Shown here: in pieces, positions 49,870-61,900 of the stretch
Layout: every line of letters begins with the position of its first letter
How positions within the stretch are numbered: the stretch's first letter is position 1
Source: Lumbricus rubellus
Taxonomy: Eukaryota; Annelida; Clitellata; Crassiclitellata; Lumbricidae
Length of the DNA: 64,000 nt
Assembly: GCA_945859605.1 (NCBI GenBank)
Contig: OX243824.1
Location: 6,103,429-6,167,428 of the forward strand
Reading direction: 5' to 3'
Made by a program: the position numbers and the translations under genes
Notes under the pieces: generated by a model
What the model was told of the DNA's origin: nothing
The model's input: only the letters and a program-made list of their open reading frames with translations
Database searches by the model: none

Positions 49870-49983
49870 TCATGCTCTCGAGTCCGCCTGGCGTTCGGAG
49901 TTTCGAAGCGGCTTCTGCTCGAAAACTGGATTGTCAAAGTGCAGGTTTTTCGCGACGTGACGTGCGTACAACTTGTAGCCAAC
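49870..49983 (-). CDS. LDLR-like terminal exon: cytoplasmic tail with NPxF
   Basis: The acceptor is CATTGTTTCTGTTAG before GTTGGCTAC, phase 0; the stop TGA occupies 49872-49870. It encodes VGYKLYARHVAKNLHFDNPV, then FEQKPLRNSERQADSRA. FDNPVF is the clathrin-sorting FxNPxY motif of LDLR (INFDNPVY) with Phe for Tyr. The tail is 35-37 residues, shorter than the 50 of LDLR. The 3' UTR follows towards lower coordinates. Confidence 0.93.
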   Translation of the reverse strand, partial: VGYKLYARHVAKNLHFDNPVFEQKPLRNSERQADSRA

Positions 49984-52900
49984 CTAACAGAAACAATGAC
50001 AGGTCAAACATTTAAAATAAGTTATAATCGTAATCGTGTCGTAACCACGAGATTTCTACAGAGCCTAAGACGGCAAAGTTGCGGGAACCAGATTAATGAC
50101 CAGGCTTATTCTGCACAGTTTGGACAACTGATGTTAATGATGTAATTGTTCAGTTGTGAATGACGCTTGGCACTTAATATAGAGCACCTCTGAGCAGCTC
50201 TCCCTAAGATGAACTATAAAAATTCTCTGAATGCCACAGATGGTGTGGTGGTATGTTTGCATTGTATTGCATTAAATTATAGTATTTAAGCATATATAAA
50301 GCACCTATGGTACGGTGATCCGGTCAGAAGAGCTCCCAGTATGTAAGCCTCAAGGCCCTGCGAAAAGAAGCAGGTTTTGAGGAGAGAAGGAAGAGGAGAG
50401 ACTACCAGACACAATAATACTTACGACGGACAATATTGATAACAATAGCAATAAATAAATAACAATAGCAATAAATAAATAACAATAGCAGTAAATAACA
50501 ATAGCAATAAATAAATAACAATGTTCAGCAATAAATAAATAACAACAGCCATAAATAAACAATACTATTAACTGTACACTTACAATGGACAGTATGAGTA
50601 TGATGAGCAGTCCAACTGCTCCAGCCACACCGATGTACACCCACATGTTGTCGGCTTTCGTGTCCCCATCGCTCCCCGAATGCCCCAGGTTGGATCCCCC
50701 ACCACCTCCCCCATGAGTACTCAACTGCCCATCCGCAGTGGATGTCGTGACAGCGGGTGACTTGAGGTTGATGAAGTTTGTCTGAGAGCGCGTTGTCGTA
50801 GTTTCTGGAGATGAGGTTCCCGTTGGTAGCGATGAATTTTTGTTTGTTGCGGTCGACAGGAGAGCAGCGCCATCTGAAGGAAAAATAAGTTACAAGTGAC
50901 TGTATAATGTGTGGCGAGTAATAAAATCTTGTAATTGTAATTTAACCCTTTACCCGTTCATTTTTCTTGTTAAGCCCATGTTTCAGCGGATATTCTCGGG
51001 GCAAACGGGTAAAGGGTTAATACATGTATAGAGTGTCAATTCACGAAAAAAACTCTTCAATAGTGCTCTAAACCTGCAGGGATGTCATTGTGGGGTGTGG
51101 TGGCGTAGTGGTAGATTCGGTGCTGGAGTGTTCCAGGTTCGAATTCACCTTAAGACGTGATGCCGGAACCTTCAGCAAGTCCTTCACTCGCAATTGCTTG
51201 TGCGTTTCAGCCTGCGCTGTAGTTCGGAGTGCCTCTGAGTAGGTTTCTTGAAGGGACGCTATAGTAAATGTGAGAAATAAATAAATAATAAAGATAAACT
51301 CCACTCCTGTAATAACTTGTGATCATGCTACGACTTGTAAGCATAATGCCTTTCGTTGTTTATTGTTTATCGTTTATTGCACATATTCAATTCTGTTGGC
51401 CGGCGTTCCCTTCCGTGGACTTGTTCAACTCTTTCTGTGAAACTAGACACAAGATTCTTTGGTTGTGCCTGGATACGGAGCACCTCTGAATAGTTACCTT
51501 GAAGGGGCTCCATATAAACTCAATAGATGATAGTTTATGGATAGATAAATTGATGGATGGATAGATGGTTGGATGGATACAAATTATAATCATTTAAAAA
51601 TATAAAAAAATATTTAATAATCAAATAATTAATTTAATAATTCAACAAATAAATTTAGTAATTAAACAAATTAATTTAGTAATTAAACAAATAAATTTAG
51701 TAATTAAACAAATTAATTTAGTGTTTAAAAAATTTATTTAATAATTAAACAAATTAATTTAGTAATTAAACAAATTAATTCAGTAATTAAACAACTCAGC
51801 TTACCGACTAGCTGACAGGAAGAAGAGTTATCTGGATCGACAATGTAGTGCTTTGTTTTGTCCGTGGACAATGGACAGATGCAACGATAATGCGAATAAC
51901 GAGGAGTTGGTAGACAAATGTGTGAACATCCACCATTGTTCTCTCCACAGTAACTTTCACCTGTAATTCAATCAAAACCAGTAACCATATTATCAATTTT
52001 TATTTCATACTAGCTGTACCCGGCCACGCGTTGCACTGGCTGAAACGAGTGTACAACCCTCCCCTCCCCCTCCCCTCCCTCTGCCCCTCCCCCTCCCTCC
52101 CCTCCCGCTTCGTCCCGCTCCCTCTTCCTTATTTCCTCCCTCACACCGTTCCTTCTCCACGGTGATAAAGTTGGCCATTCGCGACTTTTGGGCGACTTTA
52201 CAACGTGATTTCGCGTTTCCGAAATCTCGTGACGTTTGGGCGACTTCGCAACGTGATTTCGGGACAAAAAGTTTAGAAAATTTGGCAACCCTGTGGTTTT
52301 GTTGAATTTGCAAATGGCGGTCGAACAAACTGCAAAGTTCACTTTCTGTGGAAAAGATTGCGTTTTTTCGAGAAAAAAGCATCTTACAACACGGTCCTAT
52401 TGGAATGGAAGGTTTTGTTAAATTTTCAAAACAATCTGTGCGTAACTTTCCGAGAACACTGGGAACAAACCTTTGGAAAGTTTCCTTTTTATTTATATAG
52501 ATATGCTATTTAGACATTAAATAGACACAATTCTCATCCTCCCCCCCCCTCCAACAGTGTATATAGTGAGCAATGAGCGTACTCAATACTGCTGCGTTTG
52601 CTAGGGGAGTGGGTAGAGCAGAAACCAATGTTTTGCTAGGGGAGTGGGTAGAGCAGAAACCAATGTTTTGCTAGGGGAGTGGGTAGAGCAGAAACCAATG
52701 TTTTGCTAGGGGAGTGGGTAGAGCAGAAACCTATGTTTTGCTAGGGGAGTGGGTAGAGCAGAAACCAATGTTTTGCTAGGGGAGTGGGTAGAGCAGAAAC
52801 CAATGTTTTGCTAGAGGAGTGGGTAGAGCAGAAACCAATGTTTGCTAGGGGAGTGGGTAGAGCAGAAACCAATGTTTTGCTAGGGGAGTGGGTAGAGCAG

Positions 52901-55900
52901 AAACCAATGTTTTGCTAGGGGAGTGGGTAGAGCAGAAACCAATGTTTTGCTAGGGGAGTGGGTAGAGCAGAAACCAATGTTTTGCTAGGGGAGTGGGTAG
53001 AGCAGAAACCAATGTTTTGCTAGGGGAGTGGGTAGAGCAGAAACCAATATTTCCATCACGATGGCAAGAATTCGAATCCCAGTCTCTCAACAGAACCATT
53101 ACACAGTCGAGTACCACCCCACCCATACTACGCAACAACATAATTCAATTACAACTGACTTTACTGAAATGCCACATGAAGCCTTGATCGGAAGAACCAC
53201 TAGAGTCCATTTTTACGATTTTGAGATATTCACAAAATAAACTTTGTAAGTCTACAAATACTTCACCTATGAAAATATGGAAATAACATTTGGCACATGT
53301 GTTGATATGTGTTGTCTCTGTAACATGTTAAAATTATATTGGCTTACCAGCTAGGTGGCGCCACATACAAATTTTTTTAACATGCTGTATATGGCAATTT
53401 TTAGGACATTTTCCCCCAAGTTGTCAGTGTGCATACAGGATATTCAAGAATTGTCCTATAAGGATAATTTCAAAGTTGCTTTTCAGTAGCAAAATAATAT
53501 AACCAATTAAAAATGAATAAAATTTTATAAGGTGACGCTTTATTTTAGTGGATTGTCCTTGTGTTGTGAGTAACTTAATGCCAATATGTGGTATTTTCAT
53601 CGTCAGTGTAAGATTTCCGTTTTAAAACAAAATTATTTAGAGTCATGATGGTATGGTGCAGATGCTTCAGCGCCAAACATACATACATGCATGCATACAT
53701 ACATACATGCATGCATACATGCATAAATACATACATACATACATACGTACATGCAATCATGCATGCTTGCATACATACATAGGCCTACATGTGAATTCAT
53801 GGAAGAACCACTGAAGTCCATGGACTTCCGTGGTTATTGCATGAACACTATATTTTATTTTCATTATAACTTTGGACTGACGTTAGTTTTCTGAAAAAGG
53901 AACTTGTCAATACATGCTCTATAGCATTAAGAATGGCAGGACACAGATAACTAAAAAATGTCAAAAATGGACTCTAGTGGTTCTTCCGATGAAGGCTTCA
54001 CATGTAAATACATGGGCGTCCGCAGTGGGGTGCAAGTGCGCCCCCTGGATTTTTCGCATAGTTGCACATAAATTTAGATTGTTTGGTTGTGGTTGTTACA
54101 ACGCGATTTTCAATGTGATTATCGATTCGTTCTACAAGTTGAACCTATATATCTTTCTTTGGGCGCATAACTTATAGGTAGGCTATAGGATTCTCTCTCA
54201 AGTGGTAATATAAAAATTCAAACTGACACCCATTATATTTAGACCATGTGACAATTATTTAAATGTTTGCGCCCCCCCCTAGAAAAATTCCTGCGGACGC
54301 CCATGTGTAAATCTGAATTTATGTAGCACCATCCCTAGAGAGGGGGAGCACTCACCTTCCGGTTGTTTCAGTTTGTGGTAGATTTCGATCGAATGTGGGT
54401 TCGTGAGATGTTCGAGGACAGTCGTGGCCGTCGTATGCGTCTCGTCCACCACGAGGAACTTGTACATCTTCTGAACAGACTTTGCCTCCATGTCGGCCCA
54501 GTACACGGAGTCCTTCATAGAAGAAAACACACGTAGTCTTAGAAAAACAGAATAACTTAATCAAGGACATGCGTTATACCCACTCCTCCCACCATTGAGA
54601 CCCCAGCCTTATTCCATGAGGCAAGACTACATGACCGAATCATCCCTAGGGCAGACAACCTAGCGAGGAAATCGTTTTTGATGAGAATGCTTTATCATAT
54701 TTGAATGTAATACCATAAACCAAAGTGCAGCATAAATTGTTGGTCATTAGAAGAACAAAATTTTTATTTTATTAAAAAAATTATATTGAACTTTGGACCT
54801 ATGATATTGCGCTATTTGAAAACATTTTGACATTGATTGGATATAGAAATTATGTACGTTTCTTTATTATACCATGTTTGACTTGTTTGTACACCAAAAT
54901 GCGGAATTTTGCGGATAGCAATTAGTATATTAAAGAATATTATTCTTATCTTAACAGTTGTGGAAATGGGTGGCCAATTGCTTGAGTGACTGGGTAACAG
55001 ATTAGCTGATTGCATAACAGGACGGGCGCGATTGCAATAGGGTGGCCAACTGTAACAGGGTGACCAACTGTGTAACAAAATGGCTGATTGTGTAACAAAA
55101 TGGCTGAATGTGTAACAGGGTGACTGAATGTGTTACAGAGATACTGTGTAACCAAGTGGTCGATTGCGTAACAAAGTGACCGTATGCGCTATAGAGTGAT
55201 CCATTGTGAAACAGCATAGCTGGTACATCTAACAGCATATTCAATTGCGCACCAGTTAACAGACACATAGAAAATTTTAAGAATATAAACTCCGACTTCG
55301 CGAAATACAATACAATCAATACAACACAGTACAATACAATACAACACAGTACAATACAATACAATACAATAAATACAACACAGTACAATACAATACAATA
55401 CAACACAGTACAATACAATACAGTACAATACAACACAATACAATACAACATAATACAACACAATACAACACAATACAACACAACACAATACAATACAGTA
55501 CAGTACCGTACAGTACAATACAATACAATACAACACAATACAACACAATACAATACAATACAACACAATATAATACAATACAATACAATACCTCAAAGAC
55601 TCCAATGCCGATCGGATGCTTTGGATAATCAACAAACGTGACGAGAATTTCGCGGCGTCCGCCATCAAGGTCACAACTCGCGATTAGGTTGAGTCTACTG
55701 TCGACCCAGAACAATCGATCTTGCACCAAATCTACAACACACAATAACCATGACCATAACCATGACCATTACCATAATCATGACCATAACCTGCTGTAAA
55801 GCTGACCTGCGTGTCGTGCTATGGTGGGCCGTATTTCGTATAACCTGCAGGGTTTAAAGTGGGTGGAAACGCATGGGAACGGCGTTCCCACTGCTCCCGA

Positions 55901-58900
55901 AATTCTTAGCTTGCGTTCCCACTGCTCATCATGATGGAACTCTAAAACACATGCATTTCAATGAGTTTCTTCATCAGCGTTCCCACTGCTCACCCAAACC
56001 ACTTTAATCATTCATAACCTGCACCTGTGATCATTCTGCGGTTTGTCAGATTGTGCCATTAAACGAAGATTATTAAAATTATGAATGACTGAATGGATGG
56101 ATTCTAACCATCCTCCATCCTTTACATAGCCTTCCAATTCATTCATTCATTCATTCATTCGGACATTTATATAGCACTCCTTCAAGTAAAAAACTCTCAG
56201 AGGCGCTTTATTTTTACTGCTCTGTACACTTATGTTGCATAATTGTGACCTTTGTTGTCGTATAATATGATGACGCTAAACTTTGGAATAATAATAACAA
56301 GTTCACGCACAAAGACATTGTCGTGAAATCATAGAATTCATCCACCTATATCTATACTAACACCAACCAATATTTCCCATCCAAAACGAAAACTTGCTTC
56401 CATCTGTTCCTTCATCTTTCCAGGTTATCGAACTTTGATCCCCCCTCCAAATGGTATCTCTGGACAGCCACCCCACCCCCATCGGACATGACGCCGTGCT
56501 TCTGAATAAGCTGGTGCCCTTTGCCCAGCCACCACATAGCACAATGGCAACTCTCAAATTGCAATCATGCTCATCTCATCATACAGCAAAGTATACATCA
56601 CTTTGAAATTCGCGACAGAGGCGTTATATAAATTTCCAGATACATGCATGTACATACAACATACACGAGTTACCATAGAAACACACCCAGTGCTAAGCCG
56701 TGCACGTTGCCCAGGTCGGTACTGATGATTGTTTCCGGATCTGATCCATCAAGATCAGCTCTGCGGATGACCGGACTAGCCGTTCCCTGCGCCCAGTACA
56801 AGTAGCTAAACGCAAACAACAGCCACAAATGTTTATATATTAGCACTATTATACTGAACAGCATTTTTACTATTCGGCCTAATACGAATAGTTGGCCACA
56901 CTATTCGGCCGAATAATAAAACGAATAGTAGGTGACAATAGAGAGGGTTAGAAGCAAAAACTAGGCACTAGTGAATGAATTTTGTAAATGCGTATAAATA
57001 CAACTCACTTTCCGTACAAAACTCATGAACCGGAAGTTAAAAAGAAAGCTTAGACCAATCAACCCATGACCTTACCCATGGTCCGCCCTCGGGTCAACGA
57101 CCATGAACTTGGGTCGGTCCACTTCCGGTTGACCCAAGACGATCGTCCGCAACCTCTCGTCGCCCCCAAGTGTCACAACCTCGATCTTCGTGTGTCGCGC
57201 GTGGGGGCCAGCGTCCGCCCAGTAGAGGTTGTCGTGGACCCAGTCATAGGCAAGGGCGGCTGGAACCTCGATGAGGGTGTTGATGAGGACCTGTGGTGGA
57301 CCAGCGGCGTCCTTGTTCATCCTATGGAATAGATATTTAAGGTCAAGAGTGAATTATAAAAGCAATTGCGAGTGGGTGACATAAACATCACGAGGCATTT
57401 CAGTTAATCAGAAGAATTTCACTTGCACCCTCAAGCAACCTAGAATAATAATAATAATAATGAGAATAATAAATGATTTATTATAATAATAGTAATAGCA
57501 ATTAATAATAATAATTATTAATAATTAATAATAATTAATTATTATTATTAATATACATTAATAATAATAATTAATAATAATAATAATATATAATAATAAT
57601 ATAAATAATGATAATAATATATAATAATAATATAAATAATAATAATAATAAATGATTTATTACAATAATAGCAATTAATAATAATAATTAATAATAACAA
57701 CAACAATAGCAATTAATAATAATGAATTAATAATAATAATAATAGCAATTAATAATAATAAATTAATAATAATAATAATAATAATGCACCACTCCCCGGG
57801 GACGATATCAATGCTCTCTACGCTTGAACACTTTTCTGTTATTAGTCCGGTTTCAAGCTTGTTTTGTTTTTCAATAAATGATTGTGTTATAATAATAATA
57901 ATAATAATAATGATAATAATAGCAATTAATAATAATAATAATGATTCAATAATAATAATTCAGTAATAATAAATCGTCATTAGTTATATCTCCGGATACT
58001 GTGTGGAACGCCTGAGGATAATAAACACTTCAAGTAAAAAATAATTACGATATAATAATAAAATAATAACAATAATAATTTACACAGCTTTTGTTGTGCA
58101 TGGATTATTTGTTGAAAAAATAAAAATCGTTAATAATATAAAAAAGTAATAATAATAAAAAAAAGATAATGTAAAAGAACAATAGAACAATGACAATGCC
58201 CACCAGTAGATCGCTTTGTTCTGCGAATCGATCCAGAAGATTCTTTCGTTCGTTCGATCGTACGCGACGCTGTGTGGGATCCCACCGAGGTTTGTTATCT
58301 TACGATCGCCCGAATGCAGACCCAACTGAATGAGATTACTGCCATTGGTTGCCCATAACTCCGGTTCATCACCTGTTCAAGCAAAACGACGTCTATACCA
58401 ATCAGCAACAGGTCGATCAGTGCCATTTGATTATGTTTGTATGTGCACTTGTTATAGCGCCCCTTCAAGCTCTCTCTACTCAGAGGCGCTTTCGAATGCA
58501 GAGCGGACACTGAATTGGAGTATCACGCCGAAGCACTGAGCAATTGTGAGTGAAGGACTTGCCAAAGGTCCTTACACGGCAAGGTGGATTCGAACCTCGA
58601 ACCTTCCGGCTCCAAGGTGTGGGGTATGGTGGTGCATTGGGTATGTTAGTTGCCTTGCAGCTGGAGGGTTGCAGGTTCAAATCCACCTCAAGCCGCCGCA
58701 TAGGAACCTTGGACAAGTCCTTCACTCAAAAAATTTTGCTCAGCGCTTTGGCATGAAACTTTGATTCAGTGTCCACGCTGTAGTCGGGAGCGCTTCTGAG
58801 TAGAATCTTGAAAAGGAGCTATAACAAGTGCACATATATATATACATACATAAATTCATAAATTTATACAGCGTATACAAAACGTAAAACCACTGCAAAT

Positions 58901-61900
58901 GCTTAATACGAAAATTACCGAATACCAACACTAGACTATCTTAAAAATACGGATAACTACTACATTTCATGGCCAGTAACAGCAGCACTGAAAATCAGCA
59001 CTAAACAGTCAGTAACTTAACTAACAGCCAAGTTAAAGGTACAGGATAAAACAGGAGAGCATTCCAAAGCAGTTAACAGAGTGTATATTACGTGGAACGC
59101 GACTACTAACCCTCGGCCAAGCAGGTATAGTAGTTTTCAGACAATCGGTAACCATCGTAACACAAGCATTCAAAGCTGCCGTCAGTATTGTGACAGTCAT
59201 GGGAGCATGCATGGTTATCACATTCATTGATGTCTGTAAAAAAAAGCAATGTCATCCAAAGCATGCAAAATTTAGACGACATCACGCATATATTAGAGCA
59301 TATCCTTAGTTTTATTTTTCGAACACGCAAGCTTCATTTTAGTTGGGATCCACAATGTCAGTTCAGGTGGAAAGCAGAAATGGTTAATATGAGCTAATGA
59401 GAGAAAACTCTGACAAATAAAAAATAGGTTGGTCGGTAGGTAAGTAGGCAGCGAAGTATGTAGGTCGGTACATAAGTAGGTAGGTTGGTACATAAGTAGG
59501 TAGGTCGAGAGGTAGGTCTGTAGGTAAGTCGGTAGGTCGGTAAGTTAGTAGGTAGGTATGTAAGTAAGCAATCAAAAAACAAGTATATTCTTTATTGGCC
59601 TAGTAGCATCTGCATTCCAGTGTCCATACATCATAACGACATTGCATTAAATTAAAATCCTTATCTTGGTCTCCATCTTGCAGTGGAATATTCGGCCAAC
59701 GTAATACTCCGGCCTCTTTCAGCCTCCTCGCATTGTCCGCTTAGATTTCAAGCAAACTTGGGCTTGAATTACTTTCTCATACTAGAACATAGTTCTCTAT
59801 GGCTCAGTCCCGATTCTTTACCTCAATTCGTCTCTGTCTCTCTCTCTCTGTCTCTCTCTGTCTCTTTGTCTCTCTGTCTGTCTGTCTGTCTGTCTGTCTC
59901 TGTCTCTCTCTCTGTCTCTGTCTCTCTCTTTGGAATACACTGTCCCCCCATCTATCTGATCTCAAATTCCAGCTGGTAATCCCTCCTCCTCATTTGCTTT
60001 TCTCAAAACCTATTTCTTCTGTCGTGGCCTTGAGCACGGTTCACCCTGATAGAGGTGCTTTACAAATGTTTCAATGCAATAACAACACAAAAATAATAAT
60101 AAATAATAAAATAGCCAATATGAATAAAGCATTCTAACAATGAAAGTTTTTTCCATGTTGTGGTCAGTCAACGGTAAAAGACGGTCATGTGATCGGGGTC
60201 AAATAGAATAGGTCAAAGGGAATAGGTCAAATTTTTCAAAGGGAATAGGTCAAATGGAATAAGTCAAATGGAATAGGTCAAAGGGAATAGGTCAGATTTT
60301 TCAAAGGGAATAGGTCAAATGGAATAGGTCAAAGGGAATAGGTCAAACTTTTCAAAGTGAATAGGTCACATGGAATAGGTCAAAGGGAATAGGTCAAAGA
60401 GAACAGGTCAAAGACTCAAAGGGAATAGGGCTAACCACCAATGGGTTTTCTGGAGGTAGAAACCCATGAAGGACATGACCGGGTGTTGGCTTTAAGGCAC
60501 AGTTGTTCAGAGATTGGTCTGCCACTTGGGAAGAGCAGAAACTAACCAAAACGGTTCATATCATATGAACAGATCCATACAGCATACATATAGAGCAAAC
60601 TGGGAGACCAAGACATACAGAGGGATACAAAACCAGACAGACAGACCAGACCGACAGACAGACCGACAGACAGACAGAACAACAAGAGTGAAATGAAGGA
60701 GCTAAATCATGCATGGAACAGATAAGGTTCCACAAAAGTCAAATGCTTTGAAAAGCAACAAATGTTGAAAAAAATTGAACACTAGTATGCAAAACGTTTG
60801 ACAAAAGCCGACTGAACTTTATCTGAACTCTGATCTCTGTGCTGACCTATGCAGGTTGTGTGTAAAAAGTCGAGCTCGTATCCCTCTGGACAGCTGCAGT
60901 GATGACCATGCGTCGTTTCAATACAGGTGTGTGAACAGTGACCATTTTGATTGGCACATCCAGACTCTGTAAAAACCAATCACAACATAAGAACCTCTTG
61001 AAACCCAATTCAGATTTTCGTGTCAACATCTCACTGTCAATCATCCTCCAAAGCAGCCATTTTTTAATATACATCACATGTCACACATCAGTTCCAAAAG
61101 TAATCCCTTTGCCGGCAACCCCGATTATAATCGTCAACTTTTGTATACGATTATAAGCCGGTCCGCCGGTAAAGGGGTTAAAACAAAAGCAATTCTTTGT
61201 TTGGTCTGTTTGCAACAACAAGCAAAAAACACAAAGGCAAAAAAACTGCTACTGCTACTAAAAAACAAAGATCATATATACAGAATTAAAAGTATCACTA
61301 TATCATATGTTAGAACATTAACCTTTACCACTCCTGAGTCCACTCTCACCGTACCAATTTGGTCCGATTAATTATCAATTTCAGTGGTAAGGGTTAAGAT
61401 TCAGATAATTTAGTTAGGTAATTAATTTACATATTCATAAGGCATGGTGTATGATTTTTCACCAAGGAAAGAAGGTTACAAGTTAAGGATTGCCTAGACC
61501 TAGTAGTCACAATGAAAAGTGAATACTGAAAAGAGGCAGTGAAAACCCCACGTAGGTTTAACCATGGTGAGCATTGCCCGGGTGGGTTAGTTTCAACCCC
61601 CCCGTCTTTTTTTCTGTTTTCACACCCCAATTCCAAGTGAATCATAGTCCATCCCCTCCCCCAGTTATATTTCAACAATTCTCACACTGTAAGCCTCGCT
61701 TCGTTGCGCTATCTGCACCACCCACCTGATGAATTTGAGCTGCAGAGTTCATCCAACTCATCCTCTCCGTTCGGACAATCGTTGTGACTATTGCATCGCT
61801 TTTCCAACGCAATGCAATGACTTCCATCTCCATTGCAATCAAACGACGTTTCCGGATCGCATCGACTTAACTCTGCAATCGCAATTCACACTTCGTTCAG

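Noticed and set aside
52590..53050. Regular 35-bp repeats resembling a CRISPR array
   Set aside because: The units are contiguous, with no unique spacers, in a eukaryotic intron: a minisatellite.
53650..53790. Met/Cys/Val-rich frames with CATA/CATG repeats
   Set aside because: Interrupted (CATA)n microsatellite; no coding features.
55002..55744. Long minus-strand frames rich in Cys, Ile, Val, Leu and Tyr
   Set aside because: They are read-through of the pentamer array into or out of the true blade 5 exon (55592-55731).
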